Assembly: GCA_020634335.1 (NCBI GenBank)
Contig: JACKBY010000016.1
Location: 8,400-72,399 of the forward strand
DNA from: Promineifilum sp.
GTDB lineage: Bacteria; Chloroflexota; Anaerolineae; Promineifilales; Promineifilaceae
Direction of reading: 5' to 3'
DNA: 64,000 nt
Position numbers and translations under genes: made by a program. Position 1 is the stretch's first letter. Each line of letters opens with the position of its first letter. Shown piece after piece: positions 1-11,266 of the stretch. The notes below the pieces were generated by a model. That model ran no database searches and had not been told where the DNA came from. It was given only the letters and a program-made list of their open reading frames with translations.

Positions 1-617
1 AGGCCAAAAGCCTCTTCGAGGTGTTGGGCCTGCCGGCGGAGGTGCTGAACAAATACCCCGTGGAGCTGTCGGGGGGCATGAAGCAGCGGACCGTGATCGC
101 CATCTCGGTCATCCTGTCGCCGCAGATTCTGATCGCCGATGAACCCTCGTCGGCGCTCGACGTCACCTCGCAGAAGATGGTCATCAAGATGCTGCGCAAT
201 CTGATGGACAGCGGCTTGATCAAGTCAATGATCTTCATCACCCACGAACTGCCGCTGCTCTATAACGTGACCGACGACATCATGGTCATGTACGCCGGGC
301 AAATCGTGGAGAAAGCCGGCGCCCACGAGATGGTCTTCACGCCGATCCATCCCTATTCGCAAGGGCTCATGGGGTCGATCATGGTGCCGGAAAGCGGCTT
401 GCGGGACAAGAAGCTGACGGCCATTCCGGGGGTGCCGCCCAATCTCAAGAACCCGCCGTCCGGCTGTCGGTTTGCCGAACGCTGTAAATACGTGATGCCG
501 GAGTGCCGCGTCACGTCCATACCGCTGCGTGATGCCGGCGGCGGCCGCGCCTACCGTTGCATCCTGCCCAAAGAATTCCTGATGGAAGCTTATGAAAGGG
601 AGAGAGGTGAAAGATGA
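1..617 (+). CDS. Peptide/oligosaccharide ABC importer ATPase, DppD/OppD type (5' truncated)
   Basis: ATP-hydrolysing subunit of a peptide- or oligosaccharide-type ABC importer. The frame is open to the window edge (A-K-S-L-F-E reads in before the GTG at 21), so the Walker A half lies outside. Visible are the signature LSGGMKQR, Walker B LIADEPSSALD, the switch His in ITHE, and the C-terminal oligo_HPY region (PYSQGLMGSI, then a CRFAERC cysteine motif typical of OppD/DppD). It overlaps the next ATPase by 4 bp (ATGA), so the two are probably translationally coupled. The substrate is not readable from the ATPase; the downstream glycosidases suggest oligosaccharides. Confidence 0.93.
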   Translation, partial: AKSLFEVLGLPAEVLNKYPVELSGGMKQRTVIAISVILSPQILIADEPSSALDVTSQKMVIKMLRNLMDSGLIKSMIFITHELPLLYNVTDDIMVMYAGQIVEKAGAHEMVFTPIHPYSQGLMGSIMVPESGLRDKKLTAIPGVPPNLKNPPSGCRFAERCKYVMPECRVTSIPLRDAGGGRAYRCILPKEFLMEAYERERGER

Positions 618-1426
618 ACGCCGGAAAAAAACCGTGCCTGAGCGGCCGAGGTGTCACCAAGGAATTCGGCTTCGGCCGCAATAAAACCGTCGCCGTCGAT
701 GGCGTGGATTTCGATTTCTACGAAGGCGAGATTATCTCCATCGTTGGTGAGTCCGGAAGCGGCAAGACCACGCTGGCCAAGATGCTCCTGGGCCTGATCA
801 ATGCGACCGAAGGCGACATCTTCTTCCAGGGCAAGAAGCGCAATATCGGTTCCCACCGCAAGAAGAAGGAATACTGGAAAAGCATCCAGGCCATCTTTCA
901 GGACCCGTTCTCTTCCTACAACACGTTTAACAAGATCGATTCCGTGCTGCTCGATTGCATTCGCATGCGCGGCGGCGGCCGGCTGCCGCGCGAGAAAAAA
1001 ATAGAGCTGATGACCGAGGCGTGCAGCTTCGTCAACCTGAAGTTCGAGGAACTGACCAACAAGTATCCTTTTGAGCTTTCGGGCGGCCAGCAGCAGCGCC
1101 TCATGATCGCTCGCATTTTCCTGTTGAAGCCGCAGATTTTGCTGGCCGACGAACCGACGTCGATGATCGACGCCTGCTCGCGGACGACCATCCTGGACAC
1201 ATTGATGCAGTTGCGCGACGAAATCGGCATGACGCCCATCTTTATCACCCACGACATCGGCCTGGCCTACTACGTCTCCGATACCGTCTACATCATGGAG
1301 CGCGGCAAATTCGTGGAGAGCGGCACGGCTGACCAGGTGATTTTGAATCCCAAAAAACCGTATACCCAGCGTCTGATCAACGACGTGCCGAAGATTTATG
1401 AGGAGTGGGACCTCTCCACCGTCTAA
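614..1426 (+). CDS. Peptide/oligosaccharide ABC importer ATPase, DppF/OppF type
   Basis: Second ATPase of the importer; DppD/DppF-type proteins act as a heterodimer on the cytoplasmic face of the permeases. The 270 residues contain Walker A GESGSGKTT (about residue 45), Q-loop region IFQDPFSSYN, signature LSGGQQQR, Walker B LLADEPTS, and switch His in ITHD. The D-loop reads SMIDACS rather than the usual SALD. It ends soon after the KKPYTQRLI segment without the CXXXC tail of DppD-type partners, which is normal for OppF. ATG overlaps the upstream stop. Binding protein and permease genes must lie left of the window. Confidence 0.94.
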   Translation: MNAGKKPCLSGRGVTKEFGFGRNKTVAVDGVDFDFYEGEIISIVGESGSGKTTLAKMLLGLINATEGDIFFQGKKRNIGSHRKKKEYWKSIQAIFQDPFSSYNTFNKIDSVLLDCIRMRGGGRLPREKKIELMTEACSFVNLKFEELTNKYPFELSGGQQQRLMIARIFLLKPQILLADEPTSMIDACSRTTILDTLMQLRDEIGMTPIFITHDIGLAYYVSDTVYIMERGKFVESGTADQVILNPKKPYTQRLINDVPKIYEEWDLSTV

Positions 1427-1446
1427 ACCCGCCCGAGTAAGCTGCC

Positions 1447-2682
1447 TTGAACACTTCCAGTACTACCAGGAATCTGGTCAGGCTTGGCCCGATCATTCTG
1501 GCCTACGCCGCTTTTATCGCTCTGGGCATGCCCGACGGCTTGCTGGGCATCGCCTGGCCCACCATGCGAGCGGACTTTGGCGTGCCGCTCGACGCGCTGG
1601 GCCTGCTGCTGCTGGCCAGCGTCGCCGGCTACATGACCTCCAGTTTCCTAAGCGGCGCGCTGGTGGCGCGCATCGGGGTGGGGCGGTTGCTGGCTCTCAG
1701 TTGTTTGCTCACCGGCACGGCGCTGTTCGGCTATACCCTGGTTCCTGTGTGGTGGATGATGGTGCTGTTGGGCGTGGTGGCCGGGTTGGGCGCGGGAGCC
1801 ATCGACGCCGGTCTCAACACCTACGCCGCTGCTCATTTCGCCGAGGGGCTCGTCCAGTGGCTGCACGCCAGCTACGGCATCGGCATCACGCTCGGTCCCA
1901 TTATTATCACGACCGCGCTGACCGTCGCCGACTCCTGGCGCGTTGGCTACCGCGTTGTGGCCGGGTTCCAGTTCGTGATGGCCCTGGCGTTTGTCCTCAC
2001 CCTGTCGTGGTGGAGCGACCGCGAAACCAGCTCGGCCGAGGTCAAACGGGAAAAACGCCTGACGGAATACAAGACGCCCATGGTGCAAACCATGCGCCTG
2101 CCGCGGGTGTGGCTGAGCGTCCTGCTGTTTTTCCTCTACGTGGGGGCCGAGGTTTCGCTGGGAACCTGGGCCTATAGCCTGCTGACTGAATCGCGTGGCG
2201 TTTCCCCACAGTTGGCCGGCTTGTTGACCGGCAGCTATTGGGCCATGTTCACGGTCGGCCGCATTCTGGCCGGGCTGTATGCCAAGCGGCTGGGTGTCGA
2301 TCTGCTGGTGCAGGGCGGCGTTGCCCTGGCGTTGCTCGGCTCGCTCCTGCTGTGGATGAATCCTTTCCCGGCGGCCAATCTCGTCGCTGTGGCTCTGGTG
2401 GGCATCGCCATCGCGCCGATCTTTCCTGCGCTCATCTCCGGCACAAGCCGGCGCGTGGGCACGCACATGGCCGCCAATACTATCGGCATGCAGATGGCCG
2501 TCACCGGGCTAGGCGCGTCGCTCATCCCCAGTCTGGTGGGCGTGTTGGCCCGGCGCTACTCGCTGGAGGTCATCCCGGTCGTCCTGACGCTGATATACCT
2601 GACGCTATTCGGCCTGTACCGGCTGTCGATGATGGCGCGCATACAGACGCAAATTCAACAGGAAACCACCCATGCCGACTGA
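1447..2682 (+). CDS. MFS transporter, sugar permease-like
   Basis: Polytopic major facilitator protein of 411 residues with about 12 hydrophobic segments. It starts at a TTG 20 bp after the ATPase stop; no better start preserves the first membrane segment. The segment GMPDGLLGIAWPTMRADFG and the GLGAGAIDAGLNTYAA stretch resemble fucose permease/YfkF-like MFS members, which carry sugars or unknown small molecules. The 3' end overlaps the ChbG-like gene by 11 bp, so it belongs to the carbohydrate operon. A monosaccharide or disaccharide substrate is inferred from neighbours only; it could also be an exporter. Confidence 0.85.
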   Translation: MNTSSTTRNLVRLGPIILAYAAFIALGMPDGLLGIAWPTMRADFGVPLDALGLLLLASVAGYMTSSFLSGALVARIGVGRLLALSCLLTGTALFGYTLVPVWWMMVLLGVVAGLGAGAIDAGLNTYAAAHFAEGLVQWLHASYGIGITLGPIIITTALTVADSWRVGYRVVAGFQFVMALAFVLTLSWWSDRETSSAEVKREKRLTEYKTPMVQTMRLPRVWLSVLLFFLYVGAEVSLGTWAYSLLTESRGVSPQLAGLLTGSYWAMFTVGRILAGLYAKRLGVDLLVQGGVALALLGSLLLWMNPFPAANLVAVALVGIAIAPIFPALISGTSRRVGTHMAANTIGMQMAVTGLGASLIPSLVGVLARRYSLEVIPVVLTLIYLTLFGLYRLSMMARIQTQIQQETTHAD

Positions 2683-3540
2683 GAACCTCACCAATCGCTT
2701 GCTGGGCTACCCGGCCGACGCCCGGTTGTTGATCATCAACGCCGACGATTTCGGCATGTGTCACGCGGTCAACCAGGCCATTATGAGCGCGCTGGCCGCG
2801 GGTGTTGTTCGCTCGGCGACGGTGATGGCTCCCTGTCCCTGGGCCTGGCACGCCCTGCGTTTCCTGGCCGCCCACCCGGAATTGCCCTTCGGCGTCCATC
2901 TGACGGTCATCGCCGAATGGCCCGAATACCCGTGGGGGCCGCTGACCCCCGCGTCCCGGGTTCCAACCCTGGTGAATGAGAACGGCCACTTCTACAACTT
3001 CGACCAGATGCAAGGCTTTCTGGCCGGGGTCGATTTGGATGAACTGGCGACGGAATTCCGGGCGCAGATCGACGCGGTGCTGGGCTTCGGGCTGCGGCCG
3101 ACCCATCTCGATTGGCATTGCCTGCGCCTCGACGGTTGGGATGCCGTCTATGATGTGATGTTGAGCCTGGCCGTCGAGTACGGCCTGGCGTTGCGAGCGC
3201 TCTTTCCTTCCCAAATGGCGAAGGTGCAAAGCCTGGGCCTGCCGGCCAACAACCGCAACTTCCTGGATAGCTATCAGGTCGATCCGGACACCAAAGCGGC
3301 TCATTACGCCGAGCTCCTGCGGGCGCTGCCCGAGGGACTCAGTGAATGGGCCATTCATCCCGGCCTCGCCTCTCCGGAACTGTTGACTATCGATCCCGGC
3401 GGCAACTACCGTCGCCAGACGGATTACGACTTTCTGGTATCGGCCTCAGCCAAAGAGATCATCTGGCAAGAGGGCATCATTTTATTAGATTACCGCGCTC
3501 TACAAGGCGTTTGGCGCGAGCGGACGAGAGAGATGAATAA

Positions 3541-3544
<4 letters not shown>
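2672..3544 (+). CDS. ChbG/HpnK (YdjC) family carbohydrate deacetylase
   Basis: Metal-dependent amidohydrolase-like deacetylase; family members remove N-acetyl groups from chito-oligosaccharides or related sugars. The N-terminus IINADDFGMCHAVNQAI carries the DD metal motif, and later metal/catalytic positions appear in FGVHLT and THLDWHCLR. At 290 residues it is full length for the family. It overlaps the MFS gene by 11 bp and the beta-mannosidase by 4 bp (ATGA), so it is translated within one operon. Deacetylation before or alongside mannoside cleavage is a plausible role; the exact substrate is unknown. Confidence 0.9.
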
Positions 3545-5988
<2,444 letters not shown>

Positions 5989-6091
5989 ATGATACGTTCA
6001 AAGTCAATTATTCCGGGTTTCACGGCACGGCCGCCACAATCTAATCACCGCGAGACCTGAGCCCGTTAAAGTCCAAATCAAGGAGTCGATC

Positions 6092-8371
6092 ATGACCAAC
6101 ATTCAAGCTCTTGTCGCTCAAATGACCCTGGAGGAGAAAGCTGCGCTGTGTACCGGAGCCAGCGCCTGGACCACCACACCGATCCCGCGGCTGGATTTGC
6201 CGGAGTTGCTGGTGTCGGACGGACCGCATGGCCTGCGCCGCGTGCCCGAAGTGCAGTCCATGTCCAGTCAAAGCCTGCCCGCCACCTGTTTTCCAACTGC
6301 TTCCAGCACGGCCGCCGGCTGGGATGTCGACTTGCTGCGCGAGATGGGCGAAGCGTTGGCTGAGGAGGCGATTAGCCTGGGGGTCGACGTCATCCTGGGG
6401 CCGGGAACCAACATGAAACGCTCGCCGCTGTGCGGCCGCAATTTTGAATACTTCTCCGAGGACCCGTATCTGGCCGGCGCGCTGGCGACCAGCCTGATTG
6501 AGGGGATTCAGAGCCGGGGTGTCGGCACGTCGCTCAAGCATTTTGCGGCCAACAATCAGGAGTACGAGCGTTTTTCCATCGATGCCGTCATCGATGAGCG
6601 CGCGCTGCGCGAGATTTATCTGCCGGCGTTCGAGGCGGCCGTGACCCAGGCCAAACCCTGGACAGTGATGTGTGCCTACAACCGGCTCAACGGCATTCAT
6701 GCCTCCCAGAATCATTGGCTATTGACCGAAGTGCTCAGGGATGAATGGGGCTTCGAGGGCTTCGTCGTGTCCGACTGGGGGGCCGTCCACGACCGCGTGG
6801 CCGCGCTGAAGGCCGGGCTGGACCTGGAGATGCCCGGCCCCAAGCCGACGCGCGTCAACGCCGTGATCGAGGCCGTGCGCAACGGCGACCTGGATGAGGC
6901 GGTGCTGGACGAGGCCGTCCGGCGCATCCTCACCATCGTCTGCCGGGCGGCCCAGACACCCAAGGGCGGCGAATTCGACGTCGCTGCCCACCACGCGCTG
7001 GCCCGCCGCATCTCGGCCGAATCCATCGTGTTGCTCAAGAACGACGGCATCTTGCCCCTGCAGTCCCCGGAGCACATCGCGGTCATCGGCCGGGCGGCGA
7101 TGGAAGCCCACTTCCAGGGCGGCGGCAGCTCCCACATCAATCCGACGCAGGTCGATGTCCCGTTTGCCGAGCTGCAAAAGCTGGCCGGCAACGCGGAATT
7201 GAGCTTTGCCGAGGGCTACCCCAAGGATGATAGTCTGGATGGGGGCCTGATCGACGAGGCGGTGGCACTGGCCCGGACGGCCGATGTGGCCCTGCTCTAC
7301 GTCGCTCTGCCGTCGTTCAAGGAGTCGGAGGGCTACGACCGGCCGGACCTCGACTTGACGGCCCAACAGGTGAAGTTGATTCAGGCGGTGACGGCCGTTC
7401 AGCCCCACACCGTCGTCATCCTCAACAACGGCGCGCCGGTGGTCATGGGCGAATGGCTGGACCAAACGGCGGCCGTGCTGGAGGCGTGGATGATGGGACA
7501 GGCCGGCGGCAGTGCTATCGCCGACGTGCTGTTTGGCCGCGTCAACCCGTCCGGCAAGTTGGCCGAAACGTTCCCGCTGCGGCTGATCGATACCCCGTCT
7601 TACCTCAACTTCCCCGGCGAAAATGGCGTGGTGCGCTATGGGGAAGGTCTGTTTATCGGTTACCGCTACTACGATGCCAAGGAGACGGCGGTGTTGTTCC
7701 CCTTCGGCTACGGGTTGAGCTACACCACGTTTGAGTACAGCAACTTGCAGTTGTCGGCCGACAGGTTCAAAGACGTGGACGGCCTGACGGTGTCGGTCGA
7801 TGTGACGAACACCGGGGCTGTGGCCGGCAAGGAAGTTGTGCAACTCTACGTCCATGACCACGAGTCGCGGCTGGTGCGGCCATACAAGGAACTCAAGGGA
7901 TTCGCCAAGGTGTCGCTCCAGCCGGGGGAGACCCAAACCGTCAGCCTTGCGCTGGATTCCCGCGCCTTTGCCTACTATGATCCGGCGCATCACCAGTGGA
8001 TCACGGAGGATGGGCAGTTCGACATCCTCGTCGGCGCTTCCTCGGCCGACATCCGCTGCCGCGCCACTGTCAGCTTGCAATCTACGCTACAGTTGCCGTC
8101 GCTGCTGCATGCCGAATCCACCATACGCTCCTGGCTGGCCGACCCGGTGGGGATACAGATTCTGCAGCCCATTTTCGCCGAACTGATGAAGAACGCCGAT
8201 TTCTTCAATGATAACGGCCCCGGCGAGGATGAAAACGGCACGGACCTGCTCGGCTTTTTGATGGATTTGCCACTGCGCAGCTTCTTCCACTTCCAGGAAG
8301 GATCGCTCACTCAGCCGCCGGATGACATTACCAACATGTTGCTGGAGCAGGTGCGCGGCGTCAGAGTGTAG
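6092..8371 (+). CDS. Glycoside hydrolase family 3 beta-glycosidase
   Basis: GH3 exo-glycosidase of 759 residues: (beta/alpha)8 domain, alpha/beta sandwich with the KH and NFE motifs (SLKHFAANNQE, RNFEYFSEDP), then a fibronectin III-like domain (VSVDVTNTGAVAGKEVVQLYV). The catalytic nucleophile is Asp228 in GFVVSDWGAVHD. About 110 residues follow the FnIII domain, ending in an ADFF..LPLRSFFHF region; this tail occurs in some GH3 enzymes of unknown detail. No signal peptide. A good Shine-Dalgarno (AAGGAG) precedes the ATG. Beta-glucosidase is likeliest, but beta-xylosidase or arabinosidase activity cannot be excluded. Confidence 0.93.
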   Translation: MTNIQALVAQMTLEEKAALCTGASAWTTTPIPRLDLPELLVSDGPHGLRRVPEVQSMSSQSLPATCFPTASSTAAGWDVDLLREMGEALAEEAISLGVDVILGPGTNMKRSPLCGRNFEYFSEDPYLAGALATSLIEGIQSRGVGTSLKHFAANNQEYERFSIDAVIDERALREIYLPAFEAAVTQAKPWTVMCAYNRLNGIHASQNHWLLTEVLRDEWGFEGFVVSDWGAVHDRVAALKAGLDLEMPGPKPTRVNAVIEAVRNGDLDEAVLDEAVRRILTIVCRAAQTPKGGEFDVAAHHALARRISAESIVLLKNDGILPLQSPEHIAVIGRAAMEAHFQGGGSSHINPTQVDVPFAELQKLAGNAELSFAEGYPKDDSLDGGLIDEAVALARTADVALLYVALPSFKESEGYDRPDLDLTAQQVKLIQAVTAVQPHTVVILNNGAPVVMGEWLDQTAAVLEAWMMGQAGGSAIADVLFGRVNPSGKLAETFPLRLIDTPSYLNFPGENGVVRYGEGLFIGYRYYDAKETAVLFPFGYGLSYTTFEYSNLQLSADRFKDVDGLTVSVDVTNTGAVAGKEVVQLYVHDHESRLVRPYKELKGFAKVSLQPGETQTVSLALDSRAFAYYDPAHHQWITEDGQFDILVGASSADIRCRATVSLQSTLQLPSLLHAESTIRSWLADPVGIQILQPIFAELMKNADFFNDNGPGEDENGTDLLGFLMDLPLRSFFHFQEGSLTQPPDDITNMLLEQVRGVRV

Positions 8372-8397
8372 GGCAAAGGGCATCTTTTGCGTATAGC

Positions 8398-8438
8398 CGT
8401 CCTCTCTGTCCCGCGCTGCTGGCGAGACAGAGAGGACG
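8398..8438. terminator. 13-bp perfect hairpin after GH3 gene
   Basis: Perfect inverted repeat with 13-bp arms (8398-8410, CGTCCTCTCTGTC, and 8426-8438) and a 15-nt loop, 26 bp after the GH3 stop. It lacks a T tract, so it may be a factor-dependent terminator, an mRNA 3' stabiliser, or a leader structure of the hydrolase gene that starts 18 bp later. Confidence 0.6.
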
Positions 8439-8455
8439 TGGGAGTGAGGCAGGTG

Positions 8456-9262
8456 ATGTTGCCGCACTGGACTAAAAACGACATCGTTTTGGGGGACGGC
8501 CGATTTCATTACGTTCGCACCGGCGATGGCGACAAACCGCCTCTGGTGCTCCTCCACGGTTTCTCCGATAATGGCCTGTGCTGGCTGCCGGTGGCACGCG
8601 ATCTGGAAGCGCACTACGACATCATCTTGCCCGATGCCCGCGGGCATGGGCTTTCGGCGCGGGTGCGGCCCGGCGAACCCATCGACGGCGCGGCCGACGT
8701 GGCCGGGCTGATCGCGGCGCTGGGGCTGCGCCGGCCGGTCGTCGGCGGCCATTCGATGGGCGGTCGTGCGGCGGCCGAGCTCGGCGCGCGCTTCCCGACT
8801 CTCGTCTCGGCGCTGATCCTGGAAGACCCGGCCTGGGGCGACCCACCGTCCATCGACGAGCCGCTGCCGGACAATCCGCTCCGCGCGTGGCTGGACGAGA
8901 TCGGGGCGCTGTCCGTTCCCGAGCTTGTCGCGCTGGGAAGAGCGCGCAACCCGACGTGGCCGGAGATCGAATGGCCGGCCTGGGCTGAGTCCAAATTACA
9001 AGTTGACAGAAATATTCAGACGATTGGTACCAATCGTAAACCCTGGCGCGACTACGTTGCCGCGCTGGCCGTGCCTACGCTCTTGTTGACGGCCGATCCC
9101 ACGCGAGGAGCCATCGTGACGCCGGCCATGGCCGAGGAGGCCGCGTCGCTCACAGACGTGTTGCAGGTGGCGGCCGTTGCCGACGCCGGGCACAACATCC
9201 GTCGCGAGAACTACCCGGCCTACATGCGAGCCGTGCGAGCTTTTCTGGATCAATTGCGCTGA
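8456..9262 (+). CDS. Alpha/beta-fold hydrolase
   Basis: Soluble alpha/beta hydrolase of 268 residues. The oxyanion-hole strand is VLLHGFSDNGLCW, the nucleophile elbow is GHSMGGRAA (Ser), the acid is probably the Asp in LLLTADPTRG, and the catalytic His is in VADAGHNIRRE. I chose the ATG at 8456 because an upstream in-frame extension would run through the 13-bp hairpin. It is downstream of the glycosidases and could remove ester decorations such as acetyl groups, but epoxide hydrolase, haloperoxidase-like or lactonase activity is equally compatible with the fold. Confidence 0.85.
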   Translation: MLPHWTKNDIVLGDGRFHYVRTGDGDKPPLVLLHGFSDNGLCWLPVARDLEAHYDIILPDARGHGLSARVRPGEPIDGAADVAGLIAALGLRRPVVGGHSMGGRAAAELGARFPTLVSALILEDPAWGDPPSIDEPLPDNPLRAWLDEIGALSVPELVALGRARNPTWPEIEWPAWAESKLQVDRNIQTIGTNRKPWRDYVAALAVPTLLLTADPTRGAIVTPAMAEEAASLTDVLQVAAVADAGHNIRRENYPAYMRAVRAFLDQLR

Positions 9263-9421
9263 GGCGCAGCTCGTCGCCGGAGACGGTCGGGAAGAACCGT
9301 TGCTGTGTCCTCGGGGGGAATTGCCTTCCCTTTTTCAGAGAGAAATATATGGTATTAATAATATACCTTAATTTAACTATGTGGAAGTCGTGACCCAGCC
9401 GGCATCCCCGCCCCAGCCACA

Positions 9422-10411
9422 TCAGGCCGGGGTTTCACGGTCGTCGGGAAGATACAGCGTGGCCGCCGCGCTCATGGCCGCGGCCACGCTGTTCCGCAGG
9501 TCAAGCGGGGCCAGCACTTCCACTTGTTCTCCCCAGCCGCGCACCCACGGCTCCATCTCGCGCCATTCAGCGATCTGCGCTTTCCATTCGCAGCCGCCGT
9601 CGGGCAGGTCGCGGATCGTCTGCGTCGGATGCCAGACGCTCTCCTTGACACGCGGCGTCACCAGCGGCGAGAAGCGCAGCCGCACATCCTGGGGTGGGCT
9701 GTCGGCGCGCCAGATGCCCCACGCAAATTCCAGCATGGCGTGGCTGTCGAACGTGTCGGGGATGGTGAACGGCTCGGTGGTGACGGCGGCGCGTTCGATG
9801 CGATTGAGTTTGAGGGTGATGACGGCGTCGTAGTGGTCGCTGTGGCCGATAAGGTAGACGCTGTCGCCCCAGACTGACGGCTCGATTTGATAGGGGCTGA
9901 TCATGTGGACGCGGGCCGTCTCGGCGTGGGGCTTCAGATAGCGCACGCGCACTTTGCGGCCGGAAATCCAGCCCTCGACGATCTGCTCCAGATTGTGGGC
10001 CTGCTGCGGGTCGGCTTCCTGCTCCAGCACCTCCTGGGCGGCGCGCACCAGGTTGTTCATCATCGGCTGGCGCAGGACGATGGCCAGCTTCTCCAGCGCC
10101 GCGGCCGTGGGCAGATGCGCGATGCGCGTCTGCTGCTGCAGCCGGCGGCCGCCCAAATAGAGCGCCAGCGCTTCCAGTTGGGAGAGGCGGATGCTGCCCA
10201 ACTGCTTCTGACGGTCGAGCCGGTATCGCCCGGGTGCTTCGGATAGAAATGGCAAATGCAACTCATTTTCCATGAAGACCCGGGTGCGATAAACCGTGGA
10301 GCGATTGACCCCCAGACGCTCGGCCAGCTCGCTGTCGGAAAAAGCCCGGTCAATGTAGAGTCGTTCCATCTCGTGGATCAACTCATTGCGACGCACAGAG
10401 CGATGTGCCAC
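9422..10411 (-). CDS. WYL-domain transcriptional regulator
   Basis: DNA-binding regulator of 329 residues: an N-terminal helix-turn-helix (SDSELAERLGVNRSTVYRTRVFM, seen in two parts, about residues 25-47) and a central-to-C-terminal WYL domain with SGRKVRVRYLKPHA and YQIEPSVWGDSVYLIGHSD, where WGDSVYLIG replaces the textbook WYL triad region. WYL domains sense nucleic-acid or nucleotide ligands. It starts at GTG (10411) behind GGGAGG with a 7-nt spacer. It converges on the carbohydrate locus. Target genes are unknown. Confidence 0.9.
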   Translation of the reverse strand: MAHRSVRRNELIHEMERLYIDRAFSDSELAERLGVNRSTVYRTRVFMENELHLPFLSEAPGRYRLDRQKQLGSIRLSQLEALALYLGGRRLQQQTRIAHLPTAAALEKLAIVLRQPMMNNLVRAAQEVLEQEADPQQAHNLEQIVEGWISGRKVRVRYLKPHAETARVHMISPYQIEPSVWGDSVYLIGHSDHYDAVITLKLNRIERAAVTTEPFTIPDTFDSHAMLEFAWGIWRADSPPQDVRLRFSPLVTPRVKESVWHPTQTIRDLPDGGCEWKAQIAEWREMEPWVRGWGEQVEVLAPLDLRNSVAAAMSAAATLYLPDDRETPA

Positions 10412-10548
10412 AGGAGCACCTCCCTAAATCTCATCATTCCTCATACATAATTGGACGGTGGACAGCCTCACAAACAACCGGCACGCAAACACGTGTCTGA
10501 ATGGTATCCGAAGTCGCAAATTCACTCAACAAATTGGCTGGATGGGGC

Positions 10549-10670
10549 CGGGTTTTTTCAGTAACCCAATTCTCTTCGTAGCGCCGGATTCTTAACCGGC
10601 TCCGCAGCCAACCTCATTCCCGGCCGCCGGACAAGAATCCGGCGTTACCCCGCGACCACTGAAAAGTCCT
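10549..10670. repeat. Dispersed palindromic element, copy A
   Basis: Runs from GGGTTTTTTCAG to ACTGAAAAGTCC. Inside are GTAGCGCCGG near 10579 and its mirror CCGGCGTTAC near 10639, plus hairpins of the CCGGATTCTTAACCGG and CCGGACAAGAATCCGG type. It lies upstream of the WYL regulator gene (minus) and occupies most of the roughly 300-bp gap; the rest shows nothing I recognise. Confidence 0.85.
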
Positions 10671-10712
10671 GCTGAATGGGGCCAACCCTAGGCCCCCCTG
10701 CCCTGGCGCGGG

Positions 10713-10919
10713 TTAGCGATGGCGGCCGAACCACGTCAGGCGGCCGCGGTCGTCCTCCACGAGCAGATCGCCGCGATCCTCCAGTTGCGTGAGGGCTCGC
10801 ATCAGGGTCTTGTTGTCAAAGCCCAGACGGCGAGCCAACCAGCCCGGCCGGCGGCCGGGATTCTTGATAATCGTATCCCGAATTTGATCCAGACGTTCAG
10901 CATCCCCTCTACGAGCCAC
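10713..10919 (-). CDS. Small winged-helix DNA-binding protein
   Basis: A 68-residue protein of winged-helix type: LDQIRDTIIKNPGRRPGWLARRLG forms helices 1-2, FDNKTLMRALTQLEDRGDL the recognition helix, and LVEDDRGRLTWFG the wing (positions about 10 to 65). A GTG at 10919 preceded by GGGAGG (9-nt spacer) fixes the start; upstream in-frame sequence is low-quality Pro/Arg-rich and non-conserved in look. Proteins this short are usually stand-alone transcription factors or MarR/ArsR-like fragments. No partner is evident, apart from the divergent DUF305 gene. Confidence 0.7.
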   Translation of the reverse strand: MARRGDAERLDQIRDTIIKNPGRRPGWLARRLGFDNKTLMRALTQLEDRGDLLVEDDRGRLTWFGRHR

Positions 10920-11128
10920 GATGGTTATCCTCCCTGATGAATTGTGGTGCGGCCTGTGACACGAACAGCCGCGAACCCGTCGATCTACGCCTAGGCTAGC
11001 GAGGGCATGTTGCACCAACCGCAACAACAGACGGCGAATGGGCGAAATTGGTGGCGCTGCGTGGCGCGACAAGGCGACCGCCCCTGGAAAGACCCTGATC
11101 AGGCGATGAGATGGGTTGAACGCCCTAT

Positions 11129-11152
11129 TGACCTGTGCTAAGGTTAAGGTCA
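11129..11152. promoter_or_regulatory. Inverted repeat with TTGACC box, upstream of DUF305 gene
   Basis: TGACCT (11129-11134) and AGGTCA (11147-11152) flank a 12-nt centre, overlapping a TTGACC -35-like hexamer at 11128. It lies in the 347-bp divergent gap between the small winged-helix gene and the DUF305 gene. No clear -10 was found at proper spacing. The layout resembles an operator but the regulator is unknown. The rest of this gap holds a small GTTGC/GCAAC hairpin near 11008-11025 and nothing else I can support. Confidence 0.35.
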
Positions 11153-11266
11153 GACTTGGCACGGGCGGTTGGGTTGTCCGTTGATGGTCGTGGAGATTTA
11201 TTGCGGGCGTAATTTGGGGAGTATTCATCTGCTACACGAAATTTAGTCTGCCAAACAGGAACTATT

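Noticed and set aside
9340..9371. AT-rich GGTAT/ATACC hairpin before the WYL gene
   Set aside because: Only a 5-bp stem with a 7-nt loop; too weak to call a terminator.
11129..11152. MerR-type operator call
   Set aside because: The dyad is present but no -10 lies at 19-nt spacing, so a MerR regulator cannot be claimed.
10920..11228. N-terminal extension of the small winged-helix protein to 171 residues
   Set aside because: Pro/Arg-rich, no domain, and the GTG at 10919 has a better Shine-Dalgarno.
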